The position numbers were made by a program, and so were the translations under genes. A stretch of 64,000 nt of DNA from Salinibacterium amurskyense (lineage in GTDB: Bacteria; Actinomycetota; Actinomycetes; Actinomycetales; Microbacteriaceae), in assembly GCF_002797685.1 (NCBI RefSeq), contig NZ_PGFH01000001.1:1736001-1800000 (forward strand), given 5' to 3'. Within the stretch, counting starts at the first letter, position 1, and every line of letters begins with the position of its first letter. Below, piece after piece: positions 54,893 to 62,937 of the stretch. The notes under the pieces were generated by a model. The model ran no database searches. It saw only the letters and a program-made list of their open reading frames with translations, and had not been told where the DNA came from.

Positions 54893-54928
54893 GAGACGTG
54901 ACCGCTGCTTGCACACCGGTCACGTCTC
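54893..54928 (-). terminator. Terminator after pyc
   Basis: GAGACGTGACCG (54893-54904) and CGGTCACGTCTC (54917-54928) form a perfect 12-bp stem with a 12-base loop, just past the pyc stop on the minus strand. Confidence 0.8.
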
Positions 54929-54949
54929 TACCCTACAAAACACTGAGCG

Positions 54950-57900
54950 TTAGCTGGGCTCGATCTCCACAAGCAGGTCGCCCGCATCCACCTGTTGCGT
55001 CTTCGGAATAGCCAAACGCTTGACCGTTCCCGCAACAGACGCGGTGATCGCGGCTTCCATTTTCATTGCCTCGATCGAGGCAACAGCCTGGCCCGCTTCG
55101 ACCTTGGCGCCCTCCTCGACCTGCAACGTGACGACCCCCGAGAACGGTGCGGCGACGTGGCCCGGCTTCGACGTGTCGGCCTTTTCTGTAGCGGTCGAAT
55201 CAACCTGAATGCTCTTATCGCGGATAAACACCGGGCGAAGCTGACCGTTCAACGTCGCCATCACCGTGCGAATACCTTTCTCGTCCGCCTCACCGATGGC
55301 TTCAAGACCGACGAACAGCTGAACGCCTTTCTCGATCTCGACCACGTGCTCTTGACCCTGCTGAATTCCGTAGAGGTAGTCAGTGCTGTCGAGCTGCGAA
55401 AGGTCGCCATAGGTCTCCCGAGCCGTCTCAAAGATCTGAGTCGGACCAGCGAACAACAGGCGGTTGAGAGCCGAGCGGCGATCCTGCGGTTCGCCATCGA
55501 GCGCAGCCTGGTCCTCAGCGCTGATCTCCTCAACACCGATCTTCACGTTGCGCCCCTTGAGCACCTTCGTGCGGAAGGGTTCAGGCCAGCCGCCGGGAAG
55601 CTCTCCCAGTTCGCCCGCCATGAAGCCGATAACGGAATCCGGGATGTCGTACTTGTCGGGGTTCTCCTCGAAGTCAGCAGGGTCAGCGTTCGCCGCAGCC
55701 AAAGCTAAGGCCAAGTCACCAACGACCTTGGATGACGGGGTCACCTTCGGCGGACGCCCGAGCATCTTGTTAGCCGCAGCATAAAGATCTTCGATTGTTT
55801 CGAACTGATCGGCCAGACCGAGCGCAATCGCCTGCTGACGCAGGTTGGAGAGCTGACCACCGGGAATCTCGTGGTGGTAAACGCGCCCTGTGGGGCCGGG
55901 AAGACCCGACTCGAACGGAGCGTAGGCGTGGCGCACGGCCTCCCAGTACGGCTCGAGATCCGAGACCGCGTCGAGCGAGATTCCGGTGTCACGTTCGGTG
56001 TGCGCGAGCGCAGCAACCAAGGCCGACATCGAGGGCTGGCTGGTTGTTCCCGCCATTGGAGCGCTAGCGACATCCACAGCATCCGCACCGGCACGCGACG
56101 CAGCCAAGAAGGTGGCTAGCTGGCCACCAGCCGTGTCGTGAGTGTGCACGTGGACCGGAGCGTCGAAACGCTCGCGGAGAGCCGTTACGAGCGTCTCAGC
56201 GGCTTCTGCGCGCAGCAGACCAGCCATGTCCTTGATCGCGAGCACGTGAGCGCCGCTCTCCATGATCTGGTCGGCGAGCTTGAGGTAGTAGTCGAGCGTG
56301 TACAGATCTTCGTTGGGGTCAAGAAGATCTCCCGTGTAGCAGAGTGCAACTTCGGCGACAGCAGTGCCCGTGTTGAGGACTGCGTCGATCGCCGGACGCA
56401 TCTGCGAAACGTCGTTGAGCGCATCGAAAATACGGAAGATATCGACACCGGTGTCGGCGGCTTCGCGAACGAAGGCATCCGTCACCTCAGTGGGATACGG
56501 CGTGTAACCCACGGTGTTGCGGCCGCGCAGCAGCATCTGGATAGCGACGTTGGGCAGAGCCTCACGCATCGACGCCAGTCGCTCCCACGGGTCTTCGGCC
56601 AGGAAGCGCAGCGCAACGTCGTAGGTTGCACCGCCCCAGGCCTCGACAGACAGCAGTTCAGGCGTCAGGCGCGCAACGTGCGGCATTACTGCTACCAAGT
56701 CACGAGTACGCACGCGAGTCGCCAAGAGCGACTGGTGGGCATCCCGGAACGTGGTTTCTGTGACGGCAAGCGACTTCTGCTCGCGCAGAGCGGAAGCAAA
56801 ACCGGCCGGGCCGAGTTCGAGTAGCCGTTGGCGCGAACCAGCTGGAGCATCAACCGTGAGGTCAACCTCCGGCAGCTTCAGCTGCGGCTTGATAATTCCC
56901 GCACCATCGCCGTTGGGCTGGTTGACGGTGACATCAGCGAGCCACGTGAGGATCTTGGTTCCACGATCCTTCGAGCGGTGCGAGTTGACGAGCCACGGAC
57001 GCTCATCGATGAACGCCGTACTCACGTCGCCCGCAATGAACTCAGGGTCATCGAGAACGCCCTGCAAGAACGGGATGTTCGTGGTGACGCCGCGAAGACG
57101 GAACTCTGCGAGTCCACGACGAGCGCGGCGCACGGCCGACGCAAAGTCGCGGCCACGGCAGGTCATCTTCACGAGCATGGAGTCGAAGTGGGGTGAGATC
57201 TGCGCACCCGCAGAAACCGTTCCACCATCCAGACGGATGCCGGCGCCGCCGGGCGAACGGTACGTCGTGATCTTGCCGGTGTCAGGTCGGAACCCACTAG
57301 CAGGGTCTTCGGTGGTGATGCGGCACTGCAGGGCAGCTCCGCGCAGTTTGAGTTCGTCTTGACGGAGCCCGAGCTCTTCGAGTGACTCTCCATAGGCAAT
57401 TCGCATTTGCGACTGAACGAGGTCGACATCGGTGACCTCTTCGGTAACCGTGTGCTCGACCTGGATGCGCGGGTTCATCTCGATGAAGACGTGCTCGCCC
57501 TTGCGCTCCCCCGCCGTGTCGAGCAGGAACTCAACGGTTCCCGCATTGACGTAGTCGATCGACTTCGCGAAAGCGATGGCATCGCGGTACATCGCTTGAC
57601 GGGTGTCTTCGTCGAGGTTGGGCGCCGGAGCGATCTCAACAACCTTCTGGTGACGACGCTGGACCGAGCAGTCACGCTCGAACAGGTGAATCGTGCCGCC
57701 GTGCGAATCCGCAAGGATCTGCACCTCGATGTGACGCGGGCGAACTACCGCCTGCTCAATGAACATCGTGGGGTCACCGAAAGCGCTGTCGGCTTCACGC
57801 ATGGCCTCTTCGAGAGCACCGCGCAGGTCTTCCTTCTTGTCGACTCGACGCATACCGCGACCGCCACCACCGGCGACAGCCTTGGCGAACACCGGGAAAC

Positions 57901-58354
57901 CGATCTCATCAGCGCCAGCAAGTAGGGCCTCGAGGTCGGTGCTCGCGGGAGTGGACTTGAGCACGGGAACTCCCGCCGCGATGGCGTGTTCCTTAGCGGT
58001 GACCTTGTTACCGGCCATCTCCAGCACCTTGGTGGGTGGACCGATGAACGTGATTCCGGCGTCTGCCGCTGCACGAGCGAGGTCAGGGTTCTCCGAAAGG
58101 AAGCCGTAGCCGGGGTAGATCGCGTCTGAGCCGGACTCCTTCGCTACTCGAATAATTTCCGAGACGTCGAGGTAGGCCCGAACGGGATGCCCCTCCTCAC
58201 CAATCTGATAAGCCTCATCGGCTTTCAGACGATGAACCGAGTTGCGGTCCTCGTACGGAAAAACGGCCACGGTTCTTGCCCCGAGCTCGACAGCCGCACG
58301 CATAGCGCGGATGGCAATTTCACCTCGGTTGGCAACGAGTATCTTCTTGAACAT
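54950..58354 (-). CDS. pyc: Pyruvate carboxylase
   Basis: An 1134-residue biotin enzyme converting pyruvate and bicarbonate to oxaloacetate, replenishing the TCA cycle. The ATG at 58354 gives FKKILVANRGEIAIRAMRA, the biotin carboxylase start; an alternative start 8 codons earlier lacks support. The ATP-grasp region (AVAGGGGRGMRRV), the HIEVQILADSHG stretch and FIEMNPRIQVEHTVTEE are in the first 450 residues. The carboxyltransferase barrel (DAHQSLLATRVRTRDL, IKDMAGLLRA, HVHTHDTAGGQ) lies in about 530-800. The C-terminal biotinyl domain has EAMKMEA near residue 1097 with the biotin Lys. It is one polypeptide, unlike two-subunit enzymes. Confidence 0.97.
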   Translation of the reverse strand: MFKKILVANRGEIAIRAMRAAVELGARTVAVFPYEDRNSVHRLKADEAYQIGEEGHPVRAYLDVSEIIRVAKESGSDAIYPGYGFLSENPDLARAAADAGITFIGPPTKVLEMAGNKVTAKEHAIAAGVPVLKSTPASTDLEALLAGADEIGFPVFAKAVAGGGGRGMRRVDKKEDLRGALEEAMREADSAFGDPTMFIEQAVVRPRHIEVQILADSHGGTIHLFERDCSVQRRHQKVVEIAPAPNLDEDTRQAMYRDAIAFAKSIDYVNAGTVEFLLDTAGERKGEHVFIEMNPRIQVEHTVTEEVTDVDLVQSQMRIAYGESLEELGLRQDELKLRGAALQCRITTEDPASGFRPDTGKITTYRSPGGAGIRLDGGTVSAGAQISPHFDSMLVKMTCRGRDFASAVRRARRGLAEFRLRGVTTNIPFLQGVLDDPEFIAGDVSTAFIDERPWLVNSHRSKDRGTKILTWLADVTVNQPNGDGAGIIKPQLKLPEVDLTVDAPAGSRQRLLELGPAGFASALREQKSLAVTETTFRDAHQSLLATRVRTRDLVAVMPHVARLTPELLSVEAWGGATYDVALRFLAEDPWERLASMREALPNVAIQMLLRGRNTVGYTPYPTEVTDAFVREAADTGVDIFRIFDALNDVSQMRPAIDAVLNTGTAVAEVALCYTGDLLDPNEDLYTLDYYLKLADQIMESGAHVLAIKDMAGLLRAEAAETLVTALRERFDAPVHVHTHDTAGGQLATFLAASRAGADAVDVASAPMAGTTSQPSMSALVAALAHTERDTGISLDAVSDLEPYWEAVRHAYAPFESGLPGPTGRVYHHEIPGGQLSNLRQQAIALGLADQFETIEDLYAAANKMLGRPPKVTPSSKVVGDLALALAAANADPADFEENPDKYDIPDSVIGFMAGELGELPGGWPEPFRTKVLKGRNVKIGVEEISAEDQAALDGEPQDRRSALNRLLFAGPTQIFETARETYGDLSQLDSTDYLYGIQQGQEHVVEIEKGVQLFVGLEAIGEADEKGIRTVMATLNGQLRPVFIRDKSIQVDSTATEKADTSKPGHVAAPFSGVVTLQVEEGAKVEAGQAVASIEAMKMEAAITASVAGTVKRLAIPKTQQVDAGDLLVEIEPS

Positions 58355-58475
58355 TCGGTCCTTCCTGACAAAAACCAAGCCTAGAGTGATTGAACTCTGG
58401 CAGTTTCCTCAAGGGTGCGCAAAAGTTGGCGGAGTTTTAGGTTTCTTAACTGTAGTGAAGGTATCGTCGTTACTC

Positions 58476-59282
58476 GTGCACGTACTTAGCGTTAGCTCCC
58501 TCAAGGGGGGCGTGGGAAAGACGACCGTTACGCTTGGGCTCGCTTCAGCAGCCTTCGCTCGCGGTCTTCGAACTCTCGTCGTCGACCTTGACCCCCAGTC
58601 CGATGTTTCGACCGGAATGGACATTGATGTCACCGGTCACCTCAACGTGGCTGATGTCCTTGCCTCGCCCAAGGAGAAGATCGTGCGCGCCGCGATCGCT
58701 CCCAGCGGCTGGACTAAAGGCCGCCCCGGCAAAGTGGATGTGCTCATTGGCTCACCGTCAGCCATCAACTTCGACGGCCCGCACCCCAGCATCCGCGATA
58801 TTTGGAAGCTTGAAGAGGCCCTCGCTAACGTTGAAGCGGATTACGACCTCGTTCTAATCGACTGCGCGCCGTCGCTCAACGCCCTCACCCGCACCGCCTG
58901 GGCTGCCAGCGATCGTGTATCGATTGTTACGGAACCCGGACTGTTTTCTGTCGCCGCCGCTGATCGCGCATTGCGCGCCATCGAAGAAATCCGTCGCGGC
59001 CTCTCCCCTCGTTTGCAGCCGCTCGGCATTATTGTGAACCGTTTGCGCTCACAATCGCTTGAGCACCAGTTCCGCATCAAGGAACTTCGCGACATGTTCG
59101 GCCCCCTCGTGCTGTCACCGCAATTGCCCGAACGTACGTCGCTGCAACAGGCCCAGGGCGCCGCAAAGCCCCTTCACGTGTGGCCAGGGGAAAGTGCCCA
59201 AGAAATGGCGCGCTACTTCGACCAGATTCTCGACCGTGTCATGCGCGCAGCGCGCATGGGCGAGTACAACAGCGGCCAATAG
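58476..59282 (+). CDS. ParA family ATPase
   Basis: A 268-residue ParA-type ATPase. The frame is open from 58242, but the GTG at 58476 gives [22 protein letters not shown], the standard ParA start. The Walker A KGGVGKTT is at residues 10-17; LVVDLDPQSDVSTGMDI and LVLIDCAPSLNALTRTAW carry the switch residues. LVLSPQLPERTSLQQAQGAAKPLH resembles the ParA C-terminus. ParB is absent, as is a par site, so this is an orphan ATPase, probably with positioning duties other than chromosome segregation. It is divergent from pyc and ends at a strong terminator. Confidence 0.88.
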   Translation: MHVLSVSSLKGGVGKTTVTLGLASAAFARGLRTLVVDLDPQSDVSTGMDIDVTGHLNVADVLASPKEKIVRAAIAPSGWTKGRPGKVDVLIGSPSAINFDGPHPSIRDIWKLEEALANVEADYDLVLIDCAPSLNALTRTAWAASDRVSIVTEPGLFSVAAADRALRAIEEIRRGLSPRLQPLGIIVNRLRSQSLEHQFRIKELRDMFGPLVLSPQLPERTSLQQAQGAAKPLHVWPGESAQEMARYFDQILDRVMRAARMGEYNSGQ

Positions 59283-59300
59283 CTCCGCACTGCGCGTGAA

Positions 59301-59325
59301 GCCAGCACTTCGGTGCTGGCTTTTT
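59301..59325 (+). terminator. Terminator after the ParA gene
   Basis: GCCAGCAC (59301-59308) and GTGCTGGC (59313-59320) form a perfect 8-bp stem with a TTCG tetraloop, followed by five T residues. Confidence 0.9.
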
Positions 59326-59384
59326 GCATGCCCACGAACTGCGTCGCTCTCGCAGAGAGAAACGCGGGGAGAAAGAAGCGTCGT

Positions 59385-59933
59385 TTAGGAGGCGCGGGAT
59401 GCGCGGCGCTTCGCCAGCTCATCCATGGGGTCTTCACCCTTGACGGTGTCAAGATCGATCAGGCTGGTCTCTACCTCGCGGAGAACCTTACCGACGGCGA
59501 TGCCGAACACACCCTGGCCGCGGCTCACGAGGTCGATAACCTCATCGTTTGACGTGCAGAGGTACACACCAGCGCCATCGCTCATGAGCGTGGTCTGAGC
59601 AAGATCGTGGATGCCGGATTCGCGCAGTTGATTGACCGCGATACGAATCTGCTGCAGCGAGATTCCGGTGTCGAGCAGTCGCTTGACGAGCTTGAGCACG
59701 AGGATGTCGCGGAAGCCGTACAGTCGTTGCGATCCTGAGCCGGCAGCACCGCGAACGGTGGGTTCTACGAGCTGAGTGCGAGCCCAGTAGTCGAGTTGGC
59801 GATAGCTGATGCCCGCAGCGCGAGCAGCTACAGCGCCGCGGTAGCCCGACGTGTCGTCGAGGTCAGGCATTCCGTCGGTGAAGAGGAGGCCAAGGTCGTA
59901 GCGTGATTCTTCGCTACGGTTCACTTCACTCAT
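59385..59933 (-). CDS. MerR family regulator (Rv1830-like)
   Basis: A 182-residue MerR-type regulator. The first 25 residues are polar. The helix-turn-helix is YRGAVAARAAGISYRQLDYWARTQLVEPTVR, followed by the wing with RLYGFRDILVLKLVKRLLDTGISLQQIRIAV (about 59640-59830). The C-terminal domain differs from metal sensors and lacks conserved Cys. In M. tuberculosis the cluster is garA-Rv1828-Rv1829-Rv1830; this gene fits Rv1830, the second MerR. The intervening bifunctional nuclease gene (Rv1829) is missing here. AAAGGGG is its ribosome-binding site. A dyad similar to that of ftsZ lies 44 bases upstream. Confidence 0.88.
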   Translation of the reverse strand: MSEVNRSEESRYDLGLLFTDGMPDLDDTSGYRGAVAARAAGISYRQLDYWARTQLVEPTVRGAAGSGSQRLYGFRDILVLKLVKRLLDTGISLQQIRIAVNQLRESGIHDLAQTTLMSDGAGVYLCTSNDEVIDLVSRGQGVFGIAVGKVLREVETSLIDLDTVKGEDPMDELAKRRASRAS

Positions 59934-59976
59934 GGCTTTGCCCCTTTAGTTCTGATTGATCAGCACGAAAACAACG

Positions 59977-59994
59977 AACCTTCATGTTGAAGTT
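59977..59994 (-). promoter_or_regulatory. Imperfect dyad upstream of the Rv1830-like gene
   Basis: AACCTTC-N5-GAAGTT (59977-59994) resembles the ftsZ dyad AACCTC-N5-GAGGTT in arm sequence and spacing. It is 43 bases before the MerR start, so the MerR proteins could control themselves. Low sequence support. Confidence 0.3.
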
Positions 59995-60158
59995 GACGCT
60001 TAATGTTTCGTGTTACCCCACGGTAGTCACGCCCACCGCCTCGATCAACGACATTCGCAAAAACTCGGCGGCGTGTCGGAATCAGTTGGATAAAACTGGG
60101 CCAACCTCACTGAACCGTCGTCGGCGGGAGCCGGAAAACGGTCAACAGATCGACCGTA

Positions 60159-60857
60159 CTACGAATCGAGTCTGCTGAGGGCGGATCGAATAAGACTGCT
60201 GCGAACAATCTCCAACTGGCCCGCAATTTCGCGCGCCATCTCAGCCGCACGCGCACGGCTTGACGCATCTTTGCGACGAGCAACCGGCATCAATGCACTC
60301 TCAATCAGGCCCAGCTCGCGCTCTGCAGCCGCACGAAAGCCCCGAAGGTGTCGTGGCTCAATGCCGCTGCGCTGAAGCTCCACAAGAGACTTGAGCACGG
60401 CGAGAGAATCTTCACCGAAAACATCGGAGGCCACGATGAGCGATGACGAAATAGCGTCACCCAAGAGCATCGGGCTCGCGCCGGCCTCGCGGATCAGCTC
60501 ATCGCGCGTGAGCTTGCGCTCCGCCGAGAGCATGGAAGCAGCAGCAACGGCACCGCCAGGAAGCTCAGGGGTACGCCCCGCATCCATCTCTTCTAAGTAG
60601 CCACGAATGACCTTGAGCGGAAGGTAATGGTCGCGCTGCATAGTGAGCACGAAGCGCAAACGCTCCATGTCTGCTGAAGAAAACTTGCGATACCCGGATG
60701 CCGTACGTGCCGGAGCAACAAGCTTGCGCTCTTCAAGAAAGCGAAGCTTCGACGGGGTCAAATCGGGAAACTCAGGACTGAGCTTGGCAAGAACTTGGCC
60801 AATACTCAGCAGCGCGGGAGCCGGGGCTGACCGCGCTTGGCGCGCGACGCTAGCCAC
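60159..60857 (-). CDS. ftsR: MerR family regulator FtsR (Rv1828-like)
   Basis: A 232-residue MerR-type regulator. The helix-turn-helix is LSIGQVLAKLSPEFPDLTPSKLRFLEERKL near residues 17-46, then the wing with GYRKFSSADMERLRFVLTMQRDHYLPL (about 60590-60700). The C-terminal half is helical and is used for dimerisation; no metal-binding Cys is visible. Its place directly after garA identifies it as the Rv1828/FtsR type, which in Corynebacterium glutamicum activates ftsZ. Its start overlaps the garA stop by one base. A plausible target dyad is at ftsZ (29544-29560). Confidence 0.9.
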   Translation of the reverse strand: MASVARQARSAPAPALLSIGQVLAKLSPEFPDLTPSKLRFLEERKLVAPARTASGYRKFSSADMERLRFVLTMQRDHYLPLKVIRGYLEEMDAGRTPELPGGAVAAASMLSAERKLTRDELIREAGASPMLLGDAISSSLIVASDVFGEDSLAVLKSLVELQRSGIEPRHLRGFRAAAERELGLIESALMPVARRKDASSRARAAEMAREIAGQLEIVRSSLIRSALSRLDS

Positions 60858-61366
60858 TAACTGCCAGCCGGCGGCGTGAGATCGCGGCGCGACGCGTAGA
60901 ACGTGAGCTTGTACTTGCCGATTTGAACCTCAGCCTGGTCACGAAGCACAGCGGTCGTCGCAATGCGGTCTCCACTGAGGTAGGTGCCGTTGAGCGATCC
61001 AAGGTCTTTGACATCGAACGTCGTTCCATTACGCAAGAACTCAACATGACGTCGCGACACCGTGACGTCATCGAGAAAAATATCTGCCTCGGGGTGACGA
61101 CCCACCGTGGTGAGGTCGGCATCAAGCAGGAAGCGGGCACCCACATTGGGGCCTCGGCGAACGATCAACAACGCTGAGCCCGACGGCAAAGCAGAAATTG
61201 CAGACTGCTCGTCTGCCGACACATCCGCGGCCATCGCCGCCACCTGCGCCGCAAACTCATGACTGTACGTAGCAGTGGTGTCGATGCGCTCGACAATAGG
61301 CTGCGCGGACGTCTCGTTTGCCGACTGTACGTCGGCGCCGTGACCACTATTCATTGACTCAACCAT
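60857..61366 (-). CDS. garA: FHA-domain protein GarA/OdhI-like
   Basis: A 169-residue protein. The N-terminus is flexible, with IDTTATYSHEF (T30 and T31) in the place of the ETTSVFR phosphorylation motif of mycobacterial GarA. The FHA domain covers about residues 65-155: GR at 89-90, SRRH at 104-107 and NGT at 126-128, with LDDVTVSRRHVEF. GarA-type proteins bind and inhibit 2-oxoglutarate dehydrogenase and related enzymes until phosphorylated by Ser/Thr kinases. The kinase at 46579 is a candidate. GGGAGG precedes the ATG. It follows pgsA by 44 bases and overlaps ftsR by one base. Confidence 0.9.
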   Translation of the reverse strand: MVESMNSGHGADVQSANETSAQPIVERIDTTATYSHEFAAQVAAMAADVSADEQSAISALPSGSALLIVRRGPNVGARFLLDADLTTVGRHPEADIFLDDVTVSRRHVEFLRNGTTFDVKDLGSLNGTYLSGDRIATTAVLRDQAEVQIGKYKLTFYASRRDLTPPAGS

Positions 61367-61410
61367 CGCAAACCTCCCTGACTAACCAGCGTATCGGATC
61401 GGAGCACTCC

Positions 61411-61995
61411 TCAGACCCTCGGAAGGCGAGAAATTCGGACAGATTGTGCAACGTAAATGAAACCTGCCCACCAATACAAGAACGCACCCCACAGCGCGAA
61501 TGCCCACCCCACCGGATCAGTGACGCTCGCAATCGCAGGAAATGCCTGCCCCAGCATGAGAACGGGAAGCGCATAGAACAGGGCCGCGGTGGCCACTTTG
61601 CCCAAATGATGAACGGGAAGGGGCCCGAAACCGTAGTTGGCAGAAATGATGCCCAGCATGGCCAACATGACCTCGCGCGCAACAATCACGAAGAACAGCC
61701 ACCACGGAATCACGTTGCGAGCAGCGAGACCAATCAGAGCAGCAAAAATGAACAGGCGATCGGCGGCGGGGTCAAGCAACTGCCCCAATCGCGTCATCTG
61801 GTTAAAACGTCGAGCAATGAAGCCATCGAGGTAGTCGCTGAGACTGGAAAACACCAACACGAGCAGCGCGAGAGCGTCTTGCGCGGTGATGATGAGATAG
61901 AGAAAAACGGGGACGAGCCCGAGCCTGAGAAAACTCAAGATATTGGGCACAGTCCACACACGATTGCTGATCTCGGGTGAACTACTACTGGCCAC
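61411..61995 (-). CDS. pgsA: CDP-alcohol phosphatidyltransferase (PgsA-like)
   Basis: A 194-residue integral membrane enzyme. The family motif D-G-x2-A-R-x8-G-x3-D-x3-D is present, starting at SDYLDGFIARRFNQMTRLG and running to LLDPAADR, with both metal aspartates. Five or six helices surround it. The likely product is phosphatidylglycerol phosphate from CDP-diacylglycerol and glycerol 3-phosphate, although cardiolipin or phosphatidylinositol phosphate synthase activity cannot be excluded. It starts with GTG 6 bases after TAGACT, a leaderless arrangement. It heads the pgsA-garA-ftsR unit. Confidence 0.88.
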   Translation of the reverse strand: MASSSSPEISNRVWTVPNILSFLRLGLVPVFLYLIITAQDALALLVLVFSSLSDYLDGFIARRFNQMTRLGQLLDPAADRLFIFAALIGLAARNVIPWWLFFVIVAREVMLAMLGIISANYGFGPLPVHHLGKVATAALFYALPVLMLGQAFPAIASVTDPVGWAFALWGAFLYWWAGFIYVAQSVRISRLPRV

Positions 61996-62001
61996 AGTTC
62001 G

Positions 62002-62007
62002 AGTCTA
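62002..62007 (-). promoter_or_regulatory. Candidate -10 (TAGACT) for leaderless pgsA
   Basis: On the minus strand TAGACT is followed by 6 bases and the pgsA GTG (61995). No ribosome-binding site is visible. Confidence 0.45.
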
Positions 62008-62065
62008 GCGAGCATCCGCATCCAAAATGCCGAGAATGCAGCGCTGTCTCGCAGGGGCTCACGAG

Positions 62066-62071
62066 TATCCT
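62066..62071 (+). promoter_or_regulatory. Candidate -10 (TATCCT) for the HEAT-like gene
   Basis: TATCCT lies 7 bases before the ATG at 62079, supporting that start over the longer open frame. Confidence 0.4.
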
Positions 62072-62078
62072 CGAGACC

Positions 62079-62522
62079 ATGTCATGCATCCGGTTCAACA
62101 CTCCTGCCCAACGGGCACAAATGCGAGCAATGGCCCCCTCGATGCTTAGCGCCGAGGAAGCTGCCGCGCTCCACCCCGCGCCCGAAGTTACTGACAGCAA
62201 GATTGCACGCCTGCGTCTTCTCGCGGCCGACCCCAATCCCAAAATTCGCGAGAGCGCTGCCAGCAGCCACCACACCCCGGTTGACGTATTTGAAGCTCTC
62301 GCTCGCGACAGCGATGCTGGCGTTCGCGCCTGTGTCGCCCGCAACGAACACGCCCCGTGCGATGTGCTGCGGATGCTCGTCGATGACCCCTCCGAGGTTG
62401 TGCGCGGCTTTCTCGCCATCAACTTCTATGTGCCCGATGACGCGATGAACACTCTCGCGGCAGACGGCAGCGCCACAGTGCAGCGCCTCGTTCAGTGGAA
62501 AACTGAACTCGCAACGGTCTAA
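62079..62522 (+). CDS. HEAT-like repeat protein of unknown function
   Basis: A 147-residue protein. The frame is open from 61977, but the ATG at 62079 is chosen because it has a -10-like TATCCT 7 bases before it, and longer starts would overlap pgsA. After about 35 residues there are three helical repeats with the pattern R-x-x-x-A-x-(D/N)-(P/S)-(N/D): LRLLAADPNPKIRESAASS, ALARDSDAGVRACVARN and MLVDDPSEVVRGFLAIN. These resemble the leucine-rich repeat variant/HEAT-like units of scaffold proteins. No function can be assigned. The stop codon overlaps the next gene start by one base. Confidence 0.7.
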   Translation: MSCIRFNTPAQRAQMRAMAPSMLSAEEAAALHPAPEVTDSKIARLRLLAADPNPKIRESAASSHHTPVDVFEALARDSDAGVRACVARNEHAPCDVLRMLVDDPSEVVRGFLAINFYVPDDAMNTLAADGSATVQRLVQWKTELATV

Positions 62523-62920
62523 TGGCCGCGGGAACTGTTCGCGTCGACAGTTGGCTGTGGGCAGTGCGCGTCTATAAAACTCGCTCGCAAGCAACAGCGG
62601 CCTGCCGTGCTGGCCATGTGAAAATCGGCGGCACAAGCGTCAAGGCTGCCCAGCCGGTTCGCATCGGCGACCAAGTGCGCATTCGTATCGCTGGCTTCGA
62701 TCGCATCCTTGTCGTCAAGCAGACGATCGTGAAGAGAGTGTCGGCGGTGACCGCCGCCGAAAGCTACATCGACGAGACTCCCCCGCCGCCCTCTCGCGAG
62801 GAGCGGGCTTTCGCTCCCCTGCGCGACCGCGGTGCCGGGCGTCCGACCAAGCGCGAGCGTCGGGAGATCGACAAGCTGCGCGGCAGAGATGGCAACGAAG
62901 AATGGATGCCCGAACTCTAG
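62522..62920 (+). CDS. hslR: S4-domain RNA-binding protein, Hsp15 (HslR) type
   Basis: A 132-residue RNA-binding protein. The S4 domain opens at VRVDSWLWAVRVYKTRSQATAACRAGHVKIGG (about 62540-62632) and continues with VRIGDQVRI, then a proline-rich tail (ETPPPPSREERAF) and a basic GAGRPTKRERREIDKL region. This is the layout of Hsp15, which binds stalled 50S subunits carrying nascent chains. The name is by family resemblance; conservation outside the S4 domain is modest. The ATG overlaps the previous stop by one base, indicating coupling. Confidence 0.85.
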   Translation: MAAGTVRVDSWLWAVRVYKTRSQATAACRAGHVKIGGTSVKAAQPVRIGDQVRIRIAGFDRILVVKQTIVKRVSAVTAAESYIDETPPPPSREERAFAPLRDRGAGRPTKRERREIDKLRGRDGNEEWMPEL

Positions 62921-62937
62921 TTGTGTCTAGGCTCGCG

